The notes under the pieces: generated by a model
The model's input: only the letters and a program-made list of their open reading frames with translations
Databases searched by the model: none
What the model was told of the DNA's origin: nothing
Shown here: piece by piece, positions 16,498 to 24,755 of the stretch
Layout: every line of letters begins with the position of its first letter
Position numbering within the stretch: the first letter of the stretch is position 1
Program-made: the position numbers and the translations under genes
Source: Myxococcales bacterium
Lineage (GTDB): Bacteria; Myxococcota_A; Bradymonadia; Bradymonadales; Bradymonadaceae
Assembly (NCBI GenBank): GCA_007135085.1
Contig: SLJM01000231.1
Coordinates: forward strand, 1 to 33,916
DNA: 33,916 nt
Direction: 5' to 3'

Positions 16498-17292
16498 ATG
16501 AAAAATCGAGCCCCCTCCTGGTTGGCGATGACGACTTTTTTGCTGGTCTTATTCTCGGCAGCCACCGCCGCGGCCGACGAAGGCGAGATCGGCGCCGACG
16601 AGATCATCGAACGGGCCGTGGAGCGAAACGCCGTGGGATTCGAGGCCGGACGCGCCCAGGTGGTGCTCACCGTCTTCGACCGAGCCGGCGAACAGCGAGA
16701 GCGGCGCCTCGACGTTCGTAGCAAGCGCGACGACGACCGCTCGCGCACCTTGATGTCCCTGACCGCTCCCGCCGAGGTACGGGGTCAGGCATTTCTTTTT
16801 GTCGAAAACCCCGACGCCGACGACGATATGTGGATGTATCTTCCCGCCTTCGACGTGACCCGCCGCGTCGAGGGCCGACAGCGTCGCAGCTCCTTTTTGG
16901 GAAGCCACTTCACCTTCGCCGACCTGGAGAGCCGGGATCTGCGGGAATCGGAATATACCCGCCGCGGCGACGATGAAGTGGGCGGCCACGAGGTCTACGT
17001 CATCGAGGCTCGGCCCAAAAATCCCCAGGAAAGTGACTACCAGAAGGTCATCGCCTTCGTGCGAAAGAGCGATTTCATCCCCCTGCGGGTGCGCTTCTAT
17101 GACAAGAGCGGCGATCTGGAAAAAACACTCTTCGCCGAGGAGTTGGCCCAGACCGACGACGACACCACCTATATCCGGCGAATGAGCCTTCACGCCGAAT
17201 CCGGGGGCTATACGCGTATCGAGATCAGCGGCCTCGACACGGACGTCGACCTTCCGGACTCCCTCTTCGATCGGGAGGAACTCGGGCGGTGA
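16498..17292 (+). CDS. Outer-membrane lipoprotein-sorting (LolA-like) periplasmic protein
   Basis: The protein has 264 aa. A signal peptide ends near ATAAADE (about residue 25). The mature part has the LolA-like COG2834 hallmarks: the RGQAFLFVENPDADDDMWMY segment at about 97-116 (cut here to a short motif), the arginine-rich RRVEGRQRRSSFLGS loop, FTFADLESRD, and late strands with VRFYDKSGDLEK. The family has an open half-barrel fold that binds hydrophobic ligands such as lipids, and is usually encoded beside an RND/MMPL exporter and a DUF1302-type barrel. Here the barrel gene overlaps by 4 nt, but no exporter lies in the window. The ligand is not readable. Likely ribosome-binding site GGAG, about 11 nt upstream. 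Confidence 0.85.
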   Translation: MKNRAPSWLAMTTFLLVLFSAATAAADEGEIGADEIIERAVERNAVGFEAGRAQVVLTVFDRAGEQRERRLDVRSKRDDDRSRTLMSLTAPAEVRGQAFLFVENPDADDDMWMYLPAFDVTRRVEGRQRRSSFLGSHFTFADLESRDLRESEYTRRGDDEVGGHEVYVIEARPKNPQESDYQKVIAFVRKSDFIPLRVRFYDKSGDLEKTLFAEELAQTDDDTTYIRRMSLHAESGGYTRIEISGLDTDVDLPDSLFDREELGR

Positions 17293-19019
17293 CCTCTGGA
17301 GTTGTCGGGCCAATCCTAAGGGCGATTTGTCTGCTCGCCGTGGTGAGCCACGTCTCCGTGGCCGGCGCCCAGGAGACGATCTTCGATCCCGAAAATCCCA
17401 GCTACGACGACCGTGACGAAGACGGCGGCGAAGACGCTGAGGAGGGCAACGACGCTACAGGTGGCGACGGGCTCATTATCGACGATCCCGAGCGGCCCAC
17501 CACCTTCGACGAGCCCGTCGACGACGAACCTGAAGATCGCTCATACGTACCGGCTGTCTTTGACGACACCGAATTCAGCCTCGATTATGAATTGGTCACC
17601 CTCGTCAATCCCGGCATCGGTCCTCTGGGCCAGGACAGAGTAGAGTTCGGCGCCGGCCTGGCGATGGGCCTGCGCCACGAATTATCGCCCCAGACCAGGG
17701 CTGTCGTCTCCGGCCGATTTCGCTATTGGGCCGGCGCCGGCCGGGCCTTCGATAACTGGCGCACCCATTACGAGCCTCGCCTGGATCAAGCTTATCTGGT
17801 CCATCGCCCGGGGCGCTGGTCTTTTGCTTTCGGGCAGATGCGAAATAGCTGGGGAAGCACTGACATCATTCGCCCCGGCGACGTCATCGACCCCGTCGAT
17901 ATGCGCGATCCCGTCGGAGGGGGAGGCTTCGGATCGGCCCTGTCCCAACTGAGCGCCACCGCCGCCTACTCATTCTCAAATTGGTCGATTCGCGCCCTCC
18001 TGGTGCCCTTTTTTCAACCCAATCAGGTCGCCCTCTTCGGGCGGGATACGGCGCTGGCCAACGAGCGAAATCCCCTGATCGCCGAGCAGCTCCCCTTTTT
18101 GCTCCTCGCCGAACAATTCATAGAACCCGGCGCCCAGCAATACACCCAGCCCTTCTTGCTCTCCATGTCGCGCCCCAAAGACGTGCCTAAAAACGCAAGC
18201 GCCGGCCTTCGCGCCACGACCACCGTGGCCGGCACCGATCTGGGAGCGGGCGTCTTCTACGGCTGGGATCGCACCCCCTGGGTGGTCATCGACGAAGATC
18301 TTCGCTCCGTCCTCACTTTGATCGCCGAAGATGGACAGGTCTTCGAGGACTACGATTTCTTCGGCTTCGTCCAGCGCAACCAGGAGGTCATCGGTCACGG
18401 CAATAATCTGAGCGAAAAAGCCGAGGCCGGGGAGACGATTTTTGAATCGGAATATCTTCGGCGGGCCACGATCTTGCTCGACGGAGCGCGCTACGTAGGA
18501 CCCATCGGAGTACGGGCCGACCTGGCCTTTTCACCGCGCCGGGTCTTCTATACCACCGAATTCGAGGCGGTCCGTCGGGCCAGCGTCTTCTCGGCTCTCG
18601 GATTGTCCTATGAGCGTCTCCTCGACGGAGAGCGCCCTCTGGCGCTGACCCTGGAGGGATTCTGGCTCCACCCATTCGCTGTAGATTCGGCGATCCACCG
18701 AGCTCTCATCCCACAAGAGCAGGGCGGGCAAGAAGAGGACGAATTACTCATCTTCGACGGAGGCTATTACGGTGTGGCAGGCGCCGTAAACTGGCACCTT
18801 CGATGGTGGAATCTGGAACTGAGTGCCGGCGGGCTGGCCACCATCACCCCCGGTGATTTTGTGGGTCAATTGGCCGTGGAGCGCCCCTGGGGAAGGGGGA
18901 TTCGCACCACCCTTGGGGTGAGCCTCTTTTTTGGCCCCGACCCGAGCGAGGAGCTCAGCGCCGGGGGCCTGTGGGCCCACAACGATCGGATCTACTTCGC
19001 TGTGGGCGGCCAATTCTGA
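17289..19019 (+). CDS. Outer-membrane beta-barrel protein (DUF1302-like), partner of the LolA-like protein
   Basis: The protein has 576 aa with a GTG start overlapping the upstream stop (GTGA). A signal peptide of about 27 residues is followed by an Asp/Glu-rich region (about 30-85), then a long alternating beta-strand region to the C-terminus, which ends IYFAVGGQF with a terminal Phe typical of outer-membrane barrels. The segment MRNSWGSTDIIRPGDVIDP near 195-213 resembles the SWG...D-INP-D motif of DUF1302 proteins. Such barrels pair with LolA-like proteins and exporters in lipid or hydrophobic-compound transport. The acidic linker is unusual and could bind calcium, which is speculation. It converges with the TerB-like gene with 7 nt between stops. 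Confidence 0.75.
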   Translation: MTSGVVGPILRAICLLAVVSHVSVAGAQETIFDPENPSYDDRDEDGGEDAEEGNDATGGDGLIIDDPERPTTFDEPVDDEPEDRSYVPAVFDDTEFSLDYELVTLVNPGIGPLGQDRVEFGAGLAMGLRHELSPQTRAVVSGRFRYWAGAGRAFDNWRTHYEPRLDQAYLVHRPGRWSFAFGQMRNSWGSTDIIRPGDVIDPVDMRDPVGGGGFGSALSQLSATAAYSFSNWSIRALLVPFFQPNQVALFGRDTALANERNPLIAEQLPFLLLAEQFIEPGAQQYTQPFLLSMSRPKDVPKNASAGLRATTTVAGTDLGAGVFYGWDRTPWVVIDEDLRSVLTLIAEDGQVFEDYDFFGFVQRNQEVIGHGNNLSEKAEAGETIFESEYLRRATILLDGARYVGPIGVRADLAFSPRRVFYTTEFEAVRRASVFSALGLSYERLLDGERPLALTLEGFWLHPFAVDSAIHRALIPQEQGGQEEDELLIFDGGYYGVAGAVNWHLRWWNLELSAGGLATITPGDFVGQLAVERPWGRGIRTTLGVSLFFGPDPSEELSAGGLWAHNDRIYFAVGGQF

Positions 19020-19026
19020 CGATGCC

Positions 19027-19593
19027 TCAATCTTCGACGCCGAAGATCCGAGCCAGATCTTCGAGCACCTTTTGCTGCTCTTTTTTGATGGGGTTGGCCA
19101 ATCCGAAAAATCCGCCCGACGCTTCGGCCACGGCCTTACTCCAGGCCAACACGTTGTCACCCATGCCCGTGCGATCGTCTTCGACGATATGGCTCATGAC
19201 CGTATTGGCCCGCTCGAAGAATAGATCCGTGGGCTGTTCCTCGAGGAGTAAATTGAGGAAGTTGCACGCCGGCGTGCCGCTGGTCAGTCCGAAGACAGCC
19301 GCTTTTTTATTGACCTTTTCGGCCTCCGCCTTGCTGACCTTGCCGTTGGCCCAGGCCACCTGAATCAGTGGGACCAGGGGCAGGACCAGCGCCGTTTCGG
19401 CGTCAAACCCGAGGGCCATGGCTTCCTCGGCGACTTCTTCGCTGGTGTTGAGCTCTTTGGCGATGGCAGCTCGCTCTTTTTGACGCAGCGCTTTGAGCTG
19501 GCGCTCACGCCGGATCTTGGCTTTTTTCTGGGTGTCTTCCTGGTGGAAGTATTCTTCTTCTTCATCTCGGTTCGTCGATCGCTTCTCTGCCAT
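19027..19593 (-). CDS. TerB-like helical protein
   Basis: The protein has 188 aa from ATG 19593, which has TAGGAG 5 nt upstream; the longer frame up to 19695 has no such signal. The first about 65 residues are charged and Lys/Glu-rich (RDEEEEYFHQEDTQKKAKIRR), likely helical. From about 75 on, the pattern ALVLPLVPLIQVAWANGKVSKAEAEKV resembles the TerB/DjlA-like helical domain, with its AxADG-type turn seen here as AWANGK. A second helical part covers NLLLEEQPTDLFFERANTVM. TerB-like domains occur in tellurite-resistance and stress-surveillance complexes. The specific role here is unknown. It is preceded by a plausible promoter at 19655-19683. Confidence 0.65.
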   Translation of the reverse strand: MAEKRSTNRDEEEEYFHQEDTQKKAKIRRERQLKALRQKERAAIAKELNTSEEVAEEAMALGFDAETALVLPLVPLIQVAWANGKVSKAEAEKVNKKAAVFGLTSGTPACNFLNLLLEEQPTDLFFERANTVMSHIVEDDRTGMGDNVLAWSKAVAEASGGFFGLANPIKKEQQKVLEDLARIFGVED

Positions 19594-19654
19594 GACAACT
19601 CCTACGTCACTATAGCCGGGAGGGGGTGGGGATAAATCAACAGGTTTCGGGCGT

Positions 19655-19683
19655 AATATAAGCCCGGGATCGGGTGTGGGCAA
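19655..19683 (-). promoter_or_regulatory. Candidate promoter of the TerB-like gene
   Basis: On the minus strand TTGCCC (plus 19678-19683) and TATATT (plus 19655-19660) are separated by exactly 17 bp. The -10 matches 5 of 6 consensus bases, and the ATG is about 60 nt downstream. Good spacing, weak -35. Confidence 0.5.
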
Positions 19684-19778
19684 CCTCCCTCCCATGAATT
19701 TCAGATTTCGACTCCGGGGCTCGGGGGTTCTGGTTTAATCTCGGTGGTTCGGTCAACCCCAAAATGCGACGCCCTCAT

Positions 19779-20963
19779 TCAGGGCTCATAGGCCCGATCG
19801 CGGAGTTGGTCGGCCTTATTTCGCAATTCTTCGGCCTGACCCTCGAGCTCTTCTCGCTCCTGGCGCAGGCGGCGCAGATCACGCTGCATCTGTTGATCGC
19901 TCAAAAAGGAGCTGTCCTCCCCGGCGGAGATATCGGTCTCAATGACGATGGTCTCCGAGGCGGCTTCACCGTCGTCGAAATAGTCGTTTTGGTCAGGCTC
20001 ATCGGAGCCGGGTACGTCATCGCCGAGCTGGGCGTCGTCGCCGCCGTCATATCCGGAGCCGCCCTCATCGCTCCCCATGGAGTTTTCCCCGGAAAAATCG
20101 TCGTAATCCGGATCAGCCGGGGCGGCCTCTGCATAATCATCTTCGGCATAGTCGCCATCACCGCCGGCGCTGTCCCGATCTTGCGACGAGTCGGAGCGAT
20201 CGGAGGTGGCGGCTTGCTCGAATTGGGCGACCTGCCGGCCTCGGTCCGATTCGTCGAAGAAGGTGTCGAGCTCGTCGAATTGCCGAGATTGCCGTTGCAG
20301 CGCCCGCAGTTGTTCGAGCCGCTCGATTCGCTCTTCGACGGCCTGCAGGCGGGCCAGGACCTGATCCTGGGTATCCTCTAATTCATCGACCACAGACAGC
20401 ATGGCCCTGGGATGTTCGTCGACCACGCTATGAGCCATGTCGAGTACGTCCTGGACGCGCTGCGAATCGGCCTCGGGCGCGGGGGCGACGAATCGGCGCT
20501 GCATCTGTTGAACTTCATTGAGCTCTCGAACCAATTCGCCGCGACGCTGAGCCGAGGCCTGGCGTGCTTCGGCCTCCAGCGCCCGCCGCCGTTCTTCGAG
20601 GTGGTCGGCGATCTCTGTTTGCAAGGTGCGCTGCCGATCGTCCAATCGACGAAGATTTCGCTGAAGGGCCTCCAGAGATTCGACGACCTGGAGGTGATCC
20701 CGAAGTTTATCCTCCAGTTGGCGGCGGCTCGCTTCGCCGCGAGCGCGCTGATCCTTCAGATTTTCGATAGCCTCCACAAATTTTTGATGTTCTGTCTCCA
20801 GCGTTTCCAATTGCCCCACCAGCCGGGAACGCTCCGATTGCAGACCTCGCCATTGCTCGAGCTGGTCGTCGAGCTCCTGGGCCTGCACCGCCGTGGGCGC
20901 CAGGCTAAAGGCCAATAGGCCGATCGCCAGAGACAGGATGAGGTTGTAAAAAGGGCGAATCAT
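19779..20963 (-). CDS. Exported coiled-coil protein with acidic low-complexity linker
   Basis: The protein has 394 aa from ATG 20963, which has GGAG 7 to 8 nt upstream; the frame extends to 21029 without a better start. A signal peptide of about 28 residues ends with PTAVQAQ. Residues about 29-250 are heptad-rich coiled coil (long runs of E, R, L, Q). Residues about 260-345 are an Asp/Gly/Ser-rich linker (GGDGDYAEDDYAEAAP...), followed by a short hydrophobic TIVIETDI patch. The last about 40 residues are again coiled coil. It probably works in the periplasm as a scaffold or tether. I do not recognise the family. It is divergent from the 900-aa gene, with 221 bp between starts. Confidence 0.7.
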   Translation of the reverse strand: MIRPFYNLILSLAIGLLAFSLAPTAVQAQELDDQLEQWRGLQSERSRLVGQLETLETEHQKFVEAIENLKDQRARGEASRRQLEDKLRDHLQVVESLEALQRNLRRLDDRQRTLQTEIADHLEERRRALEAEARQASAQRRGELVRELNEVQQMQRRFVAPAPEADSQRVQDVLDMAHSVVDEHPRAMLSVVDELEDTQDQVLARLQAVEERIERLEQLRALQRQSRQFDELDTFFDESDRGRQVAQFEQAATSDRSDSSQDRDSAGGDGDYAEDDYAEAAPADPDYDDFSGENSMGSDEGGSGYDGGDDAQLGDDVPGSDEPDQNDYFDDGEAASETIVIETDISAGEDSSFLSDQQMQRDLRRLRQEREELEGQAEELRNKADQLRDRAYEP

Positions 20964-21184
20964 GAACCGCTCCACAAGGGGAGGTCGGCGGTTAACTCCG
21001 GCGACGTCCTCGGTGATCACTGCAAACACCGATCCAATCGACCCTCAACAGGCGCTTGGTGATGCGAATCAGAGGACAGCGTTCACAACCTCAGCGGTGC
21101 CATACCTTGATGGACGCTGATTTGCCGTGGTATGCATTCGGGCTCGAGAGACTCAGACAGGTGCGCGACTAACGAGGTTCGCCG

Positions 21185-23887
21185 ATGGTACGACAATTTC
21201 GCTTCTACGATCCCCAGCACGGCGCGTCTAGTCTGGGAAAGACGGCCACCCGCGCCATTCAGGTCAGCGGCGCCGATGGCACCATCTTTCGCGCCGAGGT
21301 CTACACCTGCGTCAACGTGACCGACAATCCCGAGCTGCGCCAGGATCTCTTTGACGGCACGCTCAACGTGGTCACCGGCTCTGATGGCGATGTCTATCGT
21401 CCAGCGCTGCCCGTGATCTATCACGATCCGAAAGCCCAGATCTTTGCCCTGATCATCCCCGAAGCCCTGCGTCACGAGGAGCTTCGTCTGCGGGCGGAGC
21501 TGCTCGATGCGCTGGCCGAATATCCCGACGAACTTCCCGCCTATATCCATCGGGTTCACGCCATCTTCGATCCGGATCAGCTCTCCGGGCTGGCCTCCGC
21601 TGCCGGGCCAGGCGCCGAAGCCGGCCCCAATGAGGCGACGGTGATCACCGAGGCCCCCACGGCTCCCTCCAGTGAGGAGGCCAACAAACTTCGGGGGCAA
21701 CTGGAGAAAAAAGAAAGTGAAATGCAGGCCATGGAGCGAGCGCGCCGGGACCTGGAAGAGGAGCTCCTCCAATTGAAGGACGAGCTCGAAGAGCTCAAAG
21801 GCGCTGCCGACGGGGCGGCCCAGCAGGGCGCCGGCGGTGATGCTCTGGAAGAAGAGCGCCGAAAGCTGGCCATCGACAGGGAGCAGCTCGAAGAGGTGGC
21901 CTCTCGGATCGAACGTGACAGCGCGCGGGTCGAGGAGGCGATGACCGATATCCAACGACAGCGCGTCGAATTGGAGGAGGAGCGAAATGCCCTCAAGGAG
22001 GAGCGCCGCAAACTCCAGGTTCAGGAGCTCAACCTGGAACAGGAGAAGCTGCGCCTCAAGGCCGAGGGCCAGGCCTCCTTTGCCGACGGCGACAAGCCCT
22101 ACGCCAACGAGGCCACCCAGGTGGTCACGGCCGACCAATTCATCGAGGTCGTCGACGCCGAGGAGTCGGAAGAGGGGATCGAAGCCCAGGCCGTCTCCGA
22201 TTCCGAATTGGTCGCGGATAGCCCGGCGCCGGTTCGCCCCGAGCCGACGAGCGTGACCTTCGTATCCTACGAATCGGAAGAGATCTTCGAGACCTTTGAT
22301 GATGTCGCCGCCGACGGCAAGGATTATTTCGTGGAGGCCACGGCAGACCTCATCGTCGCCGGCTTTCGCCTCGACGAGGACCGGGCCCTGTCCTTTCTCG
22401 ACGGCGAGTCCCGCTTCTTATTTCAGCTCCACGAAGTTAACGGCACGCCCCTCATCGCCTTGACCCTGGCGATCTTCGACGATGAAGGCCAATGTGTCGA
22501 CGCCGTGGCCGCGCCGATGGCTGACGCCACCCCGCAGGAGCGGGCCTTGCTCGACCAATTGGCCCAGGATCTTCGCCTCCACCTGGCGGTCTATGACGAA
22601 AGCGGTGAGCGCATCGCTTCCTGGGAGGCCGGGGCACCGATTCGGCGAAATATCGGCTGGGCTCGCCAGCGCCTGCGCCAATGGCGAGAAGAAGCGGGCG
22701 ATGGGTCCGCCCAGACCGCCGCCGCCGCCCGCCTGGCCGCCGGCGAAGTCGACGTCGTGGGTTCTATGCGCCATCCCTTCGAAGCCCAGCGATTCACCGA
22801 CTTCGGCGGCGCCTCGGACGTCAAATTGGCGGTGAGCATCGTCGGCTACTGGTCGCAGCCCGAGCAATTCAATTATCTCGTAGGCAATCGAGCCTTTCCC
22901 CTCGAGACCTTCCAGAAGATTCAAAAGCGGGTGGTCCGCCAGGCCCTGCACTGGGGCATCGCCCCTGGTGAAGCCCTTCGCCAGGTGGCCATCGACGAGG
23001 CGATTATTTTAGACAATGTCAGCCTCGTGCAGCGCCTGCTGTCCAACTTCGCCGAGGTCTGCGTCGGTCTAAGGCCAAACGATCTCGACCCCCTGGAGCA
23101 ATGGGAAAATTGGAACACCCTCATCGAGGTGGCCCAGCACTTTAACGTCACTCCCGATCCGGATGTGCTCGAGTTGGCCGAGGTCAGCCTCAAGCGCGCC
23201 GAGGAATACGATGAGGTCTTCGACGCCGACGACTTCGCCGACAACCTCCGAGAGGGCTCAGGAGAGCGAATCAAGGCCCACCAGGGCGATGTGACCTACT
23301 TCCTTCCCGAAGGATACGATCACGGCGAGGAGGGCTTCGACCACATGATGAGCGCCGATTTGGACCGGCTGGTCCAACTTCTCGACGATGATGAGCGGCG
23401 TTTGATGGCCGCCCAGGCTCTGTTGGAGAAGTCCGGGGCCGGCGCCGTCTCCGACGTGTTGGAGGCCTCCGAGAAGATGAGCGCCGTCGAAGCCGAGGCG
23501 TTGAGCAAATTCGTCGAAGCCCGCGCCGACGGGCTGGAGGCTTCGCTGATTCAGGCCCTCAACGGAGCGGGATCGTCGGCCACCCTGGTGATCACCCGCG
23601 CCCTGGTGTCCGTGGAAAATGCGGCTGCCATGCCCCGACTTTTGGACGCCATTCGCGACACCGACAAGCAGGGCGATCTCGACGCTCTGGCCACGGCTCT
23701 GGCGGGCTACGGTGACAAACTTCTTCCCCCGTTGACCCGTGTGCTAAAGAAGAATCCCGACGACCCGGCCTTGCTCGCCGCCCTGGCCGCCCTGGAGGGC
23801 GTTCGAAGGGGAACTCTCGATGAATTGGCCGGGGAGCGGAGCAAAGATCTCCAGAAGGCCGCCGATCGGGCTCGCCAACTCCTTTGA
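21185..23887 (+). CDS. CpXC-like domain (cysteines lost), coiled coil and HEAT-like repeats, unknown function
   Basis: The protein has 900 aa, with no signal peptide or membrane helix. Residues about 25-130 follow the CpXC-domain pattern: a strand leading into VYTCVNVTDNPELRQDLFDG, then LNVVTGSDGDVYRPALPV, then IYHDPKAQIFALIIPE. The CPxC and second CxxC zinc pairs of that family are absent. Residues about 155-300 form a long coiled coil, then an acidic linker. A mixed domain covers about 350-500 (SVTFVSYESEEIFETF...). From about 505 to the end the protein is helical, with alanine/leucine-rich HEAT-like repeats in the last 200 residues. No catalytic motif is visible. It is probably a cytoplasmic scaffold. 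Family naming is by pattern recognition only. Confidence 0.7.
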   Translation: MVRQFRFYDPQHGASSLGKTATRAIQVSGADGTIFRAEVYTCVNVTDNPELRQDLFDGTLNVVTGSDGDVYRPALPVIYHDPKAQIFALIIPEALRHEELRLRAELLDALAEYPDELPAYIHRVHAIFDPDQLSGLASAAGPGAEAGPNEATVITEAPTAPSSEEANKLRGQLEKKESEMQAMERARRDLEEELLQLKDELEELKGAADGAAQQGAGGDALEEERRKLAIDREQLEEVASRIERDSARVEEAMTDIQRQRVELEEERNALKEERRKLQVQELNLEQEKLRLKAEGQASFADGDKPYANEATQVVTADQFIEVVDAEESEEGIEAQAVSDSELVADSPAPVRPEPTSVTFVSYESEEIFETFDDVAADGKDYFVEATADLIVAGFRLDEDRALSFLDGESRFLFQLHEVNGTPLIALTLAIFDDEGQCVDAVAAPMADATPQERALLDQLAQDLRLHLAVYDESGERIASWEAGAPIRRNIGWARQRLRQWREEAGDGSAQTAAAARLAAGEVDVVGSMRHPFEAQRFTDFGGASDVKLAVSIVGYWSQPEQFNYLVGNRAFPLETFQKIQKRVVRQALHWGIAPGEALRQVAIDEAIILDNVSLVQRLLSNFAEVCVGLRPNDLDPLEQWENWNTLIEVAQHFNVTPDPDVLELAEVSLKRAEEYDEVFDADDFADNLREGSGERIKAHQGDVTYFLPEGYDHGEEGFDHMMSADLDRLVQLLDDDERRLMAAQALLEKSGAGAVSDVLEASEKMSAVEAEALSKFVEARADGLEASLIQALNGAGSSATLVITRALVSVENAAAMPRLLDAIRDTDKQGDLDALATALAGYGDKLLPPLTRVLKKNPDDPALLAALAALEGVRRGTLDELAGERSKDLQKAADRARQLL

Positions 23888-23915
23888 GCACCACCGGAAT
23901 TTTAAAATTTCGATA

Positions 23916-23944
23916 TTTACATCCCGCCCAGGGACGGCGATAGT
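23916..23944 (+). promoter_or_regulatory. Candidate promoter of the phosphoesterase gene
   Basis: TTTACA (5 of 6 consensus bases) and GATAGT (4 of 6) are separated by 17 bp, starting about 71 nt before the ATG at 23987. An AATTTTAAAATT palindrome lies just upstream, near 23900. The gene's ribosome-binding site is weak. Confidence 0.5.
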
Positions 23945-23986
23945 GGTGGCGTGTCCAGTAACACTTCTCTTACAAACTGATCGCCC

Positions 23987-24727
23987 ATGTTAATCGCCAT
24001 TTTTAGCGACATTCACGCCAATTACGACGCCCTCAAGCGGGTGGTGGAAGCCTATAAAAACCACGATCCGAAGGTGGATAAATACGTCTGTCTCGGCGAC
24101 GTCGTGGGCTACGGGGCCGAGCCCAACGCCTGTTGCGAATTGGTGCGTGAGTTGGATGCAACCACGGTAGTGGGCAATCACGACGCTGCCGTCTCGGGTC
24201 GGATGAACTACGCCTATTATTACGACGCCGCCCGAAATGCGCTGGACTGGCACGCCAACCGCCTCGACGAAAAACACCATGAGTGGCTCAAGTCCCTGCC
24301 CTACCGCGAGGATTTCGAGGACGTGACCTTCTGCCACGGCTCGCCGGTCAACCTGGAGGACTTCGAATACGTCTTCAACCTCCAGCAGGCCAACTCACTG
24401 GTGCCCCATTGGGACGACCTGCAGCACGTCACCTTCATCGGCCACTCCCACCTGACCAAATCGTTCAGCCTCCACCCCGACGAGGGGGCCGTCGAGGTCT
24501 TCGGGCCCACCCTGGAGTTCGAAGAGGACAAAAAATATATCGTCACCGTCGGCAGCGTCGGTCAGCCCCGAGACAATGACAATCGCTCCTGCTACGGCCT
24601 CTACGATACGGAGGCCAAGACCTTTCAATTCAACCGCCTGGAATACGATATCCGCGAGGCGGCCAGAAAGATCTTCGAATCCGATCTGTCCAGCGATTTC
24701 GCCAAACGCCTATTTTTCGGTATTTGA
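23987..24727 (+). CDS. Calcineurin-like metallophosphoesterase
   Basis: The protein has 246 aa. All metal-binding motifs of the family are in place: FSDIHAN (D8, H10), CLGDVVGYGAEP (D38), VGNHDAA (N64, H65), FCHGSP (H117) and IGHSHL (H153, H155). The GYGAEP and FIGHSHL context matches the YfcE/MJ0936-like cytosolic subgroup, often labelled phosphodiesterase. The natural substrate cannot be read from the sequence. No signal peptide is present. Neighbours are a same-strand scaffold-like protein and a convergent propeller gene. No phosphate-regulon or nucleotide-second-messenger genes lie nearby to hint at the substrate. Confidence 0.9.
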   Translation: MLIAIFSDIHANYDALKRVVEAYKNHDPKVDKYVCLGDVVGYGAEPNACCELVRELDATTVVGNHDAAVSGRMNYAYYYDAARNALDWHANRLDEKHHEWLKSLPYREDFEDVTFCHGSPVNLEDFEYVFNLQQANSLVPHWDDLQHVTFIGHSHLTKSFSLHPDEGAVEVFGPTLEFEEDKKYIVTVGSVGQPRDNDNRSCYGLYDTEAKTFQFNRLEYDIREAARKIFESDLSSDFAKRLFFGI

Positions 24728-24735
24728 TCCCCACG

Positions 24736-24751
24736 ATGGCGTGGACGCCAT
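24736..24751. terminator. Hairpin between convergent phosphoesterase and propeller genes
   Basis: ATGGCG and CGCCAT form a 6-bp stem around TGGA. It is a near-perfect palindrome lying in the 28 nt between the two convergent stops, followed by only a short T stretch. A weak bidirectional terminator is possible. Confidence 0.4.
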
Positions 24752-24755
24752 TTAG

